Source: JBAXRT01 sp037131065 (GTDB lineage: Bacteria; Bacteroidota; Bacteroidia; Bacteroidales; FEN-979). Taken from it: a stretch of DNA of 13,443 nt. The stretch is from assembly GCA_037131065.1 (NCBI GenBank), contig JBAXRT010000079.1:1-13443 (forward strand), written 5' to 3'. Made by a program: the position numbers and the translations under genes. The stretch's first letter is position 1. The number at the start of each line of letters is the position of its first letter. The notes under the pieces are model-generated. The model had not been told where the DNA came from, did not search any database, and worked only from the letters and a program-made list of their open reading frames with translations. This document shows, piece after piece, positions 1 to 5,538 of the stretch.

Positions 1-1
1 C

Positions 2-502
2 GATTGGGTTGTGGGTATCAGGGGAAAGACCCTTTACAAAAAACTTGGCTTGGAGAAAACTTCCGACGATTCGACAGCCTATCGGATTGTATTCGCAATG
101 AAAGTGGCTTCCAAAGTCACCTTTGCAGAATACTATGAGAAATTCCCTGAGAAAAGGCCTGACTTCTCAATGCCTGAGTCCATCTACAAGCGGGGCGATA
201 ACATCTACCGACCGCTCCGCAATGGGGAGTATAAACAGTTGAAGTCACAGCATACGGAAAAGAACAAGGCAAAAGACCTGAGTGGTAAGTTTGTGCTCAT
301 TTCCGACCAGTTCTACTATTTCGGTTCAGAGCCAGTCGAGATACCTAAAAACCTGTCGAGCTTGGTATGCGGGAGGGGGCATAAAAGTAATTTTGATAAG
401 TCAATCCAAGATCTTTTTCTTGAGTGTATTACATCAAAAACAATCGGAATCAATGCCCGTCCGAGCCTTTGGGATGAAGACGATGGCTCGTGGAAACAAT
501 GA
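2..502 (+). CDS. Nmad2 family putative nucleotide modification protein (5' end missing)
   Basis: The frame is open from base 2 to a TGA at 500-502 and clearly continues left of the window. The GTG at 11 falls inside a conserved stretch (DWVVGIRGK), so it is not the start. About 166 residues are visible. Recognisable family features are the stretch RIVFAMKVASKVTFAEYY, a GDNIYRP segment, then KFVLISDQFYYFGSEPVEIP. This pattern matches the Nmad2 family, which comparative genomics named for its association with DNA base modification systems; I know of no demonstrated biochemical activity. I estimate roughly 40 N-terminal residues are missing. The next gene, an Nmad3 homologue, begins 4 bases after the stop, so the two are almost certainly co-transcribed. 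No signal peptide or membrane segment is visible in the part present. The family call is from memory of its motifs. Confidence 0.8.
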   Translation, partial: DWVVGIRGKTLYKKLGLEKTSDDSTAYRIVFAMKVASKVTFAEYYEKFPEKRPDFSMPESIYKRGDNIYRPLRNGEYKQLKSQHTEKNKAKDLSGKFVLISDQFYYFGSEPVEIPKNLSSLVCGRGHKSNFDKSIQDLFLECITSKTIGINARPSLWDEDDGSWKQ

Positions 503-506
503 AGCG

Positions 507-1352
507 ATGAAGATAATTCTGAGTAGAAAGGGGTTTGACAGCCAGTACGGGAAACTGCCAAACCTGATTTTGCCAGACGGCAGGCTTTTATTTTTTCCCA
601 TCCCTGACAAGGCATCAGGAATACTGTATAAAAATATTCACGTTGATGTCGATGGGTACAAGAACCTATACGACCTGCTGGTAGATCTAAACGTAAAGTC
701 GATAAAGGAGACTTATACAGCTCACCTTGATCCTGACCTTTACTATGGTTCTCTGCCCAGACACAAGTCTTGGAAGCCGTTGTTCGGGCAGACAGGAATT
801 TCTCTTGGTCATTTGAACAAGTGCGAGGTTGGGGTTGGCGATGTCTTCCTGTTTTTTGGAAGGTTTCATAAGACCAAGTGGGATTCTGGTAAGATTGCAT
901 TCGATAAAACCCATAAGGATATCCATATCCTTTTCGGATATTTCTCGGTTGGCGATGTCATCGACCTTGGGCAAAAGATAGATGCTGGCTACGAGTGGAC
1001 AAAATACCACCCACATAACTTTGGGTCTACCACACCAAACTGCATATTCGTGGCTTCCGATACAATGAAAATCGATAAAAAAACCTATGCGGGCGCAAAG
1101 GTATTTGACCAGTTTTCTGAGAAGCTAAGGTTGTCAGCAGACGAAAAAAACAAATCCCTTTGGAAATTACCCAGATGGTTCTACCCTTTTAATGAAAATA
1201 GACCCCCGTTGACATATCATAAAAAGAAGGAAAGATGGACGCTTCTTAAAAACCACACGGAGCTTCAAACCGTTGGCAAGGGGCAGGAGTTTGTTCTTGA
1301 CGCAGACCGATATCCAGAATGGAAGGAGTGGGTAACTGAACTATTATCCTGA
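507..1352 (+). CDS. Nmad3 family putative nucleotide modification protein
   Basis: This encodes 281 residues from the ATG at 507 (MKIILSRKGFDSQYGKLPN). That N-terminus, RKGFDSxxGxxP followed by LPDGRLLFFPIPD, is the hallmark of the Nmad3 family. Further family features are HLDPDL (about residue 75), LPRHKSWKPLFGQTG, HL followed by VGVGDVFLFFGRF, ILFGYFSVGDV and an HPH near residue 170. The frame is open well upstream, and another ATG at 483 would overlap the Nmad2 gene by 20 bases. I prefer 507 because homologues begin with this MKI segment and it gives a 4-base gap after the upstream stop. There is no clear ribosome binding site, as is usual in Bacteroidota. The protein appears cytoplasmic. 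Its role is inferred only from the family's association with DNA hypermodification; the enzymatic function is unknown to me. Confidence 0.82.
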   Translation: MKIILSRKGFDSQYGKLPNLILPDGRLLFFPIPDKASGILYKNIHVDVDGYKNLYDLLVDLNVKSIKETYTAHLDPDLYYGSLPRHKSWKPLFGQTGISLGHLNKCEVGVGDVFLFFGRFHKTKWDSGKIAFDKTHKDIHILFGYFSVGDVIDLGQKIDAGYEWTKYHPHNFGSTTPNCIFVASDTMKIDKKTYAGAKVFDQFSEKLRLSADEKNKSLWKLPRWFYPFNENRPPLTYHKKKERWTLLKNHTELQTVGKGQEFVLDADRYPEWKEWVTELLS

Positions 1353-1390
1353 AATTAATTCCTGTTAGGTTCAACAGTAACTCGTCAACT

Positions 1391-1777
1391 ATGAGATTCA
1401 AAATAGTATTCATTTGTCTGGTTATAACCTCGCTTGCTTCTGCTCAGCGCTTTTATGATTTCTCTGGTAAGCTTGCAGCCCGTTTTGATAACGACAGGGT
1501 GTACGACGCAACAGGTAAAACTTTGGGAAGGATCGATACGGATCGAATATACGATGCCAGCGGTCGTTGCATTGGTCGCGTCGATGTTGACCGATTCTAT
1601 GATGGGGCTGGGAAAAATTTGGGCAGGGTGGATCAAAACAACCTGTACGATTCGTCAGGTCGTCGTGTGGCAAGGCTGGACGGGGATCGATTGTATGATG
1701 GGTCAGGGAAAACCATCGGCAGGGCGGAGGGATTGAGAAGGATGCAAATAATCATCTTCTTTTACTACTTCTATTGA
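1391..1777 (+). CDS. Secreted 5-fold beta-flower repeat protein
   Basis: This encodes 128 residues. Residues 1-18 form a signal peptide with cleavage likely after ASA (LVITSLASA|Q). Six consecutive 16-residue units follow from residue 20, with consensus R-hydrophobic-YDxxGKxxGRxDxD, including RVYDATGKTLGRIDTD and RIYDASGRCIGRVDVD. A hydrophobic aromatic tail, MQIIIFFYYFY, closes the protein. This architecture matches small proteins annotated as 5-fold beta-flower, in which short beta-strand repeats close into a ring; the tail probably packs in the core. No catalytic residues are evident and the function is unknown; a structural or envelope role is only a guess. It lies 38 bases after the Nmad3 stop on the same strand, but its export signal argues against a shared role. 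It is convergent with the TPR-FISUMP gene. Confidence 0.75.
   Translation: MRFKIVFICLVITSLASAQRFYDFSGKLAARFDNDRVYDATGKTLGRIDTDRIYDASGRCIGRVDVDRFYDGAGKNLGRVDQNNLYDSSGRRVARLDGDRLYDGSGKTIGRAEGLRRMQIIIFFYYFY
1448..1732 (+). repeat. 48-bp coding tandem repeat of the beta-flower gene
   Basis: Six in-frame units of 48 bases (the last one codon short) encode the 16-residue beta-flower repeats. Each carries a YD-x-x-GK/R core and ends in a GR/AR-x-D element. The units have diverged in DNA sequence more than in protein sequence, which suggests old duplication under selection for the fold. Confidence 0.75.
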
Positions 1778-1847
1778 AAATAAAAAAACCTCCATTCTAT
1801 CAGCTTCCAAATATTATCGGATAGCCAGGTATAATAGTCAAATAGGA

Positions 1848-3359
1848 TTAGAAATCTCGAATGCAGCGCACGGAAAATCCGTTACTCTTATCAAGGTTGC
1901 TCCTAAATACACTGCCGTCGTTTTTATCCAAATAACGTCCCCAAGCACAAAAATAATTGCCCTCAGTTGAACTCCAAAAGTTGCCATAGTTGCCAATGTC
2001 GTTGCACGTACCATTACTGTTACGGGTACCTGCCGCAACTGCTGCAAAACCACTTTCATTGGTTGCTCCTATGTTCGGTGAATGCCAATAAGTCGTGTCA
2101 GTTTCTTTTAGTCTACCACCCGCAACACTTTCGCCTCCTAAATAGATTGTAAGTATCGTCCATTCCTCATCAGATGGAAGATGCCAACCTGATGGGCATA
2201 TATGTTTTGCAGTATTCCAGTCATATAAATAACCAAAAGTTGCTGCTAATCGTTGATCATCTTTATATGCCCAACATCCACTACTCGCTTTGTAGGCAAG
2301 ATTTTTTGTCATCCAAGTCTGAGTACCAATTTTAATCATTTTATAAGTTTTATTATTTCTTAAATCGGTAAAAGTGCCAGGCGCACCTTTCTGAACATTT
2401 TCAGTCTCTATATTGTAATCAAAAATTGCGTTATCAAAATGCTTCTGTGCATAGTAAACAAGTTCTCGGTTGTTATATGCGTCTGTATAATTTCGATCAA
2501 TCTCAATCGCTTTTGAAAAATCGGCAATAGCTTTATCGTACTGTTTGAGGGTTTGGTGGACAGTTCCACGCTCGTTATATACGAATGCATTTTTCGGGTC
2601 AATCTTAATCGCTTTTGAGTAATCGGCAATTGCCTTATCGTTCTGATTTAGGTTTGCGTGTGCAAGTCCACGGTAGTAATACGCATTCTTATATTTCGGA
2701 TCAATCTCAATCGCTTTTGTGTAATCGGCAATTGCCTGATCGTCCTGTTTTAGTGCATAGTAAACAATTCCACGGTTGCAATATGCAAGCGTATTTTTCG
2801 GGTCAATCTCAATCGCTTTTGTGTAATCGGTAATCGCCTTTTCGTTTTGATTGAGGTTTGCAAACGCAAGTCCACGGGTGATAAAGGCATTCGCATTTTT
2901 CGGGTCAATCTCAATCGCCTTTGTGTAATCAGCAATTACCTTATCGTATTGCTCGATTAGATAGTAAACACGTCCACGCTGGTAATATGCATCCATCTCT
3001 TTAGGGTCAATTTCAATCACCTTTGTGTAATCGGTAATTGCCTTTTCATTCTGATTGAGGTTTGCATATGAAAGTCCGCGGTTGTAATATGCAACCTTAT
3101 TTTTCGGGTCAATCTCAATTGACTTTGTGTAATCTGCAATTGCCTTATCATACTGCTTGAGAGTAAAGTAAACATTTCCACGTTTTTTGAATGTGTCTTT
3201 ATCCGCTCCTTCTTTTTCAATACTTATGGTAAAACATTCAATTTTTTTTTGGGGATCAGTAGCATCCAATCCCTTTTGGAACCAATATTTTTTCTGCCCC
3301 AGCAATATATAACCATTGCAAATTATAAGTAGAAAGGTCAAAATAAGTTTTGCTTTCAT
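1848..3359 (-). CDS. Secreted TPR protein with C-terminal FISUMP domain
   Basis: This encodes 503 residues, with ATG at 3359 and TAA at 1848. Residues 1-21 look like a signal peptide (hydrophobic LILTFLLIICNGYILL then GQ). Residues about 53-325 hold eight 34-residue tetratricopeptide repeats of the form AYYxRGxxYxxLxQYDKAIxDYTKAIEIDPKN; the eighth is degenerate. From about 330 to the end is a FISUMP domain (Fibrobacter succinogenes major paralogous domain, common in Bacteroidota and Fibrobacteres). It is recognised by GTQTWMTKNL, CPSGWHLPSDEEW and the closing GFSVRCIRDF. TPRs mediate protein-protein contacts and FISUMP domains are found on exported proteins, so an envelope-associated adaptor or adhesin-like role is likely; no enzyme activity is evident. 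The gene is more AT-rich than the right half of the window and is convergent with the beta-flower gene. Confidence 0.85.
   Translation of the reverse strand: MKAKLILTFLLIICNGYILLGQKKYWFQKGLDATDPQKKIECFTISIEKEGADKDTFKKRGNVYFTLKQYDKAIADYTKSIEIDPKNKVAYYNRGLSYANLNQNEKAITDYTKVIEIDPKEMDAYYQRGRVYYLIEQYDKVIADYTKAIEIDPKNANAFITRGLAFANLNQNEKAITDYTKAIEIDPKNTLAYCNRGIVYYALKQDDQAIADYTKAIEIDPKYKNAYYYRGLAHANLNQNDKAIADYSKAIKIDPKNAFVYNERGTVHQTLKQYDKAIADFSKAIEIDRNYTDAYNNRELVYYAQKHFDNAIFDYNIETENVQKGAPGTFTDLRNNKTYKMIKIGTQTWMTKNLAYKASSGCWAYKDDQRLAATFGYLYDWNTAKHICPSGWHLPSDEEWTILTIYLGGESVAGGRLKETDTTYWHSPNIGATNESGFAAVAAGTRNSNGTCNDIGNYGNFWSSTEGNYFCAWGRYLDKNDGSVFRSNLDKSNGFSVRCIRDF
2385..3203 (-). repeat. TPR coding repeats with a two-unit (204-bp) higher-order period
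   Basis: Eight 102-base units encode the TPRs. They alternate: units 1, 3, 5 and 7 have LKQ/IEQ-type helices (for example LKQYDKAIADY), while units 2, 4 and 6 have ANLNQNEKAITDY. The DNA shows the same 204-base spacing: equivalent ttctga/ttttga segments sit at 2641, 2845 and 3049. This points to duplication of a TPR pair as the building block. Confidence 0.8.
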
Positions 3360-3406
3360 AAATCAACCTTGAAAGTTATGCAATTTAAAGGATTTTAGTT
3401 TGACTT

Positions 3407-3431
3407 AAAAACCCGCTGTCTTTGACGGCGG
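3407..3431 (-). terminator. Hairpin plus U-tract, possible terminator or attenuator
   Basis: Read on the minus strand, CCGCCGTC - AAA - GACAGCGG forms an 8-position stem with one C/A mismatch, followed directly by GTTTTT. This is the form of an intrinsic terminator. It lies between the promoter candidate at 3591-3621 and the TPR-FISUMP start codon at 3359, so it would end or attenuate a leader transcript rather than a coding one. The mismatch and the 3-base loop lower confidence. Confidence 0.4.
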
Positions 3432-3590
3432 TAATGTATGTTTGGCTTTGCCATTTTCTTAAATTTGCCCTATGGGCAAATACCGCAGATAAACGCTTGT
3501 AGTCTATAAACAATCAGCAATTTCATTATTAATGATCTCATATATCAATTAAAATATCCTTAAAAAGGTTCCCTTAATTTCTTAACTTAA

Positions 3591-3621
3591 CAAAGATAAT
3601 ATATGTAGCATAAATTAACAA
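3591..3621 (-). promoter_or_regulatory. Bacteroidota-type promoter candidate upstream of TPR-FISUMP gene
   Basis: On the minus strand TTG (3621-3619) is followed after 20 bases by TATCTTTG (3598-3591). This fits the Bacteroidota housekeeping consensus TTG-N17-23-TAnnTTTG exactly. Transcription would start near 3586, giving an unusually long leader of about 225 bases before the ATG at 3359. Confidence 0.45.
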
Positions 3622-3945
3622 CAAAGGATTCTTACAGTGCTTTAACTTGACCTTGTAAAGGTTTTTTTTTATCATGATTAATAATCCATTGTGTATAAAC
3701 ATTTCAATGCAAAGACTTTGAGGGTGGAAACCATTTTTCGGTAAATAAGTCTAGACTCTACCGCTGAACGACATTTGCAATGCCGCTCGGAACATACCAG
3801 AATTTGTAATTCTGCTATCCTTTGAAAAGCAAAGCAAAAAATTGATAGACTGGCACTTTATCATATTTTTTTCCGACTTATCACCCATTAGAGTCCAATT
3901 AAACGATAAGTAAAGACCGGAGTGCTCCCGGGGTTCATGATTATA

Positions 3946-3986
3946 GCACCTCACCCCCTGCCCCCTCTCCTTGAGGAGAGGGGGGG
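3946..3986 (+). repeat. GC-rich palindromic repeat, left copy
   Basis: The copy consists of gcacctcaccccctg followed by an 11-bp perfect stem: CCCCCTCTCCT (3961-3971), TG, AGGAGAGGGGG (3974-3984). The same hairpin occurs on the other side of the DUF559 gene at 4438-4461, there followed by the inverted flank ggggggtgaggtgc. The left and right copies are therefore inverted with respect to each other. Confidence 0.85.
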
Positions 3987-4037
3987 AAGATGGGTAAATT
4001 TCATTGTCTTATCGAAAATCCCTCGTAAATTTACGTT

Positions 4038-4451
4038 ATGGTCTATGTTCAAAGGACGAGAGAATTTCTTCTTCATCTGAGTGCTAAAAAAAGCATTTTT
4101 TCCAGGGCGCCTGAACTAAGAAAAAAAATGACACCTGCAGAACGATTACTCTGGAGGGAGATCAGAAACAGGAAACTGATGGGATTTAAATTCCGAAGAC
4201 AACATCCCATCCATATTTACATCGCCGATTTTTATTGCCATGAAATCAAATTGGTGATTGAAATTGATGGTGGGATCCACAACTCAGATCCGATAAAAGA
4301 AAATTATCAGAATCGTACAGCAGAACTCGACCGCCTGGGTATTTCTGTCATAAGATTCACCAACGATCAAATTAATAAGAATACCGATCAGGTCCTCACA
4401 GACCTGAAACAATTTATCCTTTCCCTACCACTAAACTCCCCCTCTCCTTGA
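4038..4451 (+). CDS. DUF559 family endonuclease-like protein (Vsr-like PD-(D/E)xK fold)
   Basis: This encodes 137 residues. The domain spans about 22-127: ELRKKMTPAERLLWREIRNR, then KFRRQHPIHIYIADFYCHE, then KLVIEIDGGIH, then ISVIRFTNDQI. D64 (in IADFYC) and E75/D77 (in IEIDG) sit where PD-(D/E)xK nucleases related to Vsr bind metal. The family is therefore expected to cut or nick DNA, but activity is not shown for most members. The gene stands alone, with no methylase or mobile-element gene beside it. It is bracketed by inverted copies of a GC-rich palindrome. Its last codons (NSPSP) and its TGA stop lie inside the right palindrome, the stop falling on the central TG-A. The start at 4038 is the only suitable ATG; no Shine-Dalgarno is visible. 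Confidence 0.85.
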   Translation: MVYVQRTREFLLHLSAKKSIFSRAPELRKKMTPAERLLWREIRNRKLMGFKFRRQHPIHIYIADFYCHEIKLVIEIDGGIHNSDPIKENYQNRTAELDRLGISVIRFTNDQINKNTDQVLTDLKQFILSLPLNSPSP

Positions 4452-4538
4452 GGAGAGGGGGTCGGGGGGTGAGGTGCAATCTCCTTAAGGAGAGGGGGCA
4501 GGGGGATGAGGTGCAATCTCCTTACGGGGAGGGGGCTG
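4438..4538 (+). repeat. GC-rich palindromic repeat, right cluster (three units, 37-bp spacing)
   Basis: The first unit holds the perfect 11-bp stem CCCCCTCTCCT/AGGAGAGGGGG (4438-4461). It is followed by a gggggtgaggtgcaat linker. Two shortened units follow, centred near 4486 (CTCCTTAAGGAG) and 4523 (ctccttacggggag). Unit centres are 37 bases apart, and gaggtgcaat recurs at 4471 and 4508. The cluster lies between the convergent DUF559 and EamA genes and could also terminate transcription in both directions. Confidence 0.85.
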
Positions 4539-4557
4539 AACCAGCCGGCAGTCATGA

Positions 4558-5466
4558 TCACTTATCCACTTGTCCGCCTGTCCGCCCGTCCGCCTGTATA
4601 TGCACCACAACCATCCCCGCCAGCATAAGGCAACACCCAAGGATGATCCTGAGGGTCACCGGCTCGCTGAGGAGCAGCCAGCCTCCGATAACGGCAAAGA
4701 GTGCCTCCAGACTGAGAATAATCGAAGCATAGGCAGGATGGGCATGCTGCTGGGCAACGATCTGGAGCGTGTAGGCAATGCCCACCGACATGATACCTCC
4801 GTAGAGGACCGGGATATAAGCGTTTAGAATAGCTGCATATTGAACATTTTCCCATCCGAAGGCAACGATCCAGCTTAAAACCGAGCAGATCAGGAACTGG
4901 ATGAAGGCGGTCCTGATCGGGTCGGTCTTCGGGGCCAGGTAACCGACCACGAGCACGTGAACCGTCCAGAAGAGGGCGCAGACCGCGACAAAATAGTCAC
5001 CCCGGTTTACGGTAGTATTCTCACCAACGCTCAGGAAATAGAGACCAATGATCGTAAGCGCCATACCGATCCAAATGGTCAGTTTGTTCTTCTGTCCGAA
5101 AAACAACCCGGCAACCGGGACCAAAACGACATACAACCCCGTTATAAACCCGGCATTGCCGGCTGTGGTAAATTGCAGCCCATACTGCTGAAAGGAGATT
5201 CCCCCGAACAGGATCATCCCGAGCAGAAGCTGAAGTGCAATGATCTTCACCCTGCCGGAACGGGGGAGAAAAACCCCCTTGAACGCTTCATGCTTTCTGA
5301 AAAGAAGAAATGGGATTAAAACAATAGTTCCAAGCGTGAACCGGACTGCCGTGTAGGTGAACGGACCGATATAATCCATCCCCACCCGCTGCGCAACAAA
5401 GGCAAAACCCCAGATCACCGCCGCCAGCAGGAGTATTAAATCGTATCTGAGTTTGCTACTTTCCAT
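4558..5466 (-). CDS. EamA/DMT family transporter
   Basis: This encodes 302 residues, with ATG at 5466 and TGA at 4558-4560. There are about ten hydrophobic segments in two homologous halves (about 8-146 and 158-290), the standard two-EamA-domain layout of drug/metabolite transporter family permeases. Recognisable pieces are LAAVIWGFAFVAQR at the start of the first half, LGTIVLIPFLL, TTAGNAGFITGLYVVLVP, and SLEALFAVIGGWLLLSEPVT near the end of the second. These inner-membrane proteins export or exchange small metabolites; the substrate cannot be read from sequence. The last 12 or so residues (QADGRTGGQVDK) are encoded by an 8-bp tandem repeat and are not typical of the family. It lies 69 bases downstream of the GH92 gene on the same strand and might be transcribed by read-through. 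Confidence 0.88.
   Translation of the reverse strand: MESSKLRYDLILLLAAVIWGFAFVAQRVGMDYIGPFTYTAVRFTLGTIVLIPFLLFRKHEAFKGVFLPRSGRVKIIALQLLLGMILFGGISFQQYGLQFTTAGNAGFITGLYVVLVPVAGLFFGQKNKLTIWIGMALTIIGLYFLSVGENTTVNRGDYFVAVCALFWTVHVLVVGYLAPKTDPIRTAFIQFLICSVLSWIVAFGWENVQYAAILNAYIPVLYGGIMSVGIAYTLQIVAQQHAHPAYASIILSLEALFAVIGGWLLLSEPVTLRIILGCCLMLAGMVVVHIQADGRTGGQVDK
4571..4594 (+). repeat. 8-bp tandem repeat (tgtccgcc x3) in the EamA 3' end
   Basis: Three copies of tgtccgcc/cgtccgcc lie at 4571-4578, 4579-4586 and 4587-4594, with decayed copies on either side. They are translated as the atypical C-terminal tail of the EamA transporter. Confidence 0.75.
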
Positions 5467-5484
5467 TGATCGTTAAATCAACCA

Positions 5485-5538
5485 ATTTTCTATTTTCTAT
5501 TTTCGAAACATTCGTCACTCGTCATTCGTCATTAGTCA
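5485..5538 (+). repeat. Two adjoining 7-bp tandem repeats
   Basis: Attttct/attttcg occurs three times at 5485-5505. After a short gap, ttcgtca-like heptamers occur four times at 5511-5538 (ttcgtca, ctcgtca, ttcgtca, ttagtca). They fill the spacer between the EamA and GH92 genes. The last heptamer contains the TGA stop of the GH92 gene on the minus strand (5536-5538). The second motif recurs at 13164-13191. Confidence 0.75.

Larger units (their letters stand above)
3360..4037. other. Gene-free intergenic region with hairpins and repeats
   Basis: No convincing gene is seen in these 678 bases. Going left to right, the stretch holds three short inverted repeats with 3-base loops at 3413-3431, 3443-3453 and 3463-3481. 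A minus-strand promoter candidate lies at 3591-3621. A 5-bp stem (ACCTT/AAGGT, 3650-3662) runs into nine T residues on the plus strand, with no obvious plus-strand gene to terminate. A 7-bp stem CAGAATT/AATTCTG lies at 3798-3814, and a GC-rich palindromic repeat starts at 3946. A 67-codon minus-strand frame at 3751-3954 has no recognisable homology or signals and I do not call it a gene. Confidence 0.6.

Noticed and set aside
282..506. Longer 5' extension of the Nmad3 frame, starting inside the Nmad2 gene
   Set aside because: The extension is the shifted frame of a conserved Nmad2 sequence; family similarity begins at the ATG at 507.
1778..1847. CTATC...GATAG inverted repeat between the convergent beta-flower and TPR genes as a bidirectional terminator
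   Set aside because: Arms are only five bases with a long loop and no T-tract; not enough to call.
3650..3670. Plus-strand hairpin (ACCTT/AAGGT) with nine T residues as a terminator
   Set aside because: The stem is only five pairs and no plus-strand gene lies upstream within reach, so there is nothing it clearly terminates.
3715..3800. tRNA-like D-arm on the minus strand (GTTCAGCGGTAGAG near 3757-3774)
   Set aside because: No anticodon stem-loop and no GGTTCGAATCC-type T-arm at the right distance, so not a tRNA gene; at most a coincidence or remnant.
3751..3954. A 67-codon minus-strand open frame in the intergenic region
   Set aside because: No recognisable family, no signal, no start context, and it runs through AT-rich and repeat-flanking DNA; treated as chance or as decayed repeat sequence.
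4438..4538. CRISPR-like appearance of three evenly spaced repeats
   Set aside because: The units differ, the 37-bp period leaves no unique spacers, and no cas genes are present; it is a palindromic repeat cluster.
4448..4732. Plus-strand open frame across the palindromic repeats and the EamA 3' end
   Set aside because: It is repeat DNA followed by the antisense of a clear transporter gene; the protein is low-complexity and unlike any family.
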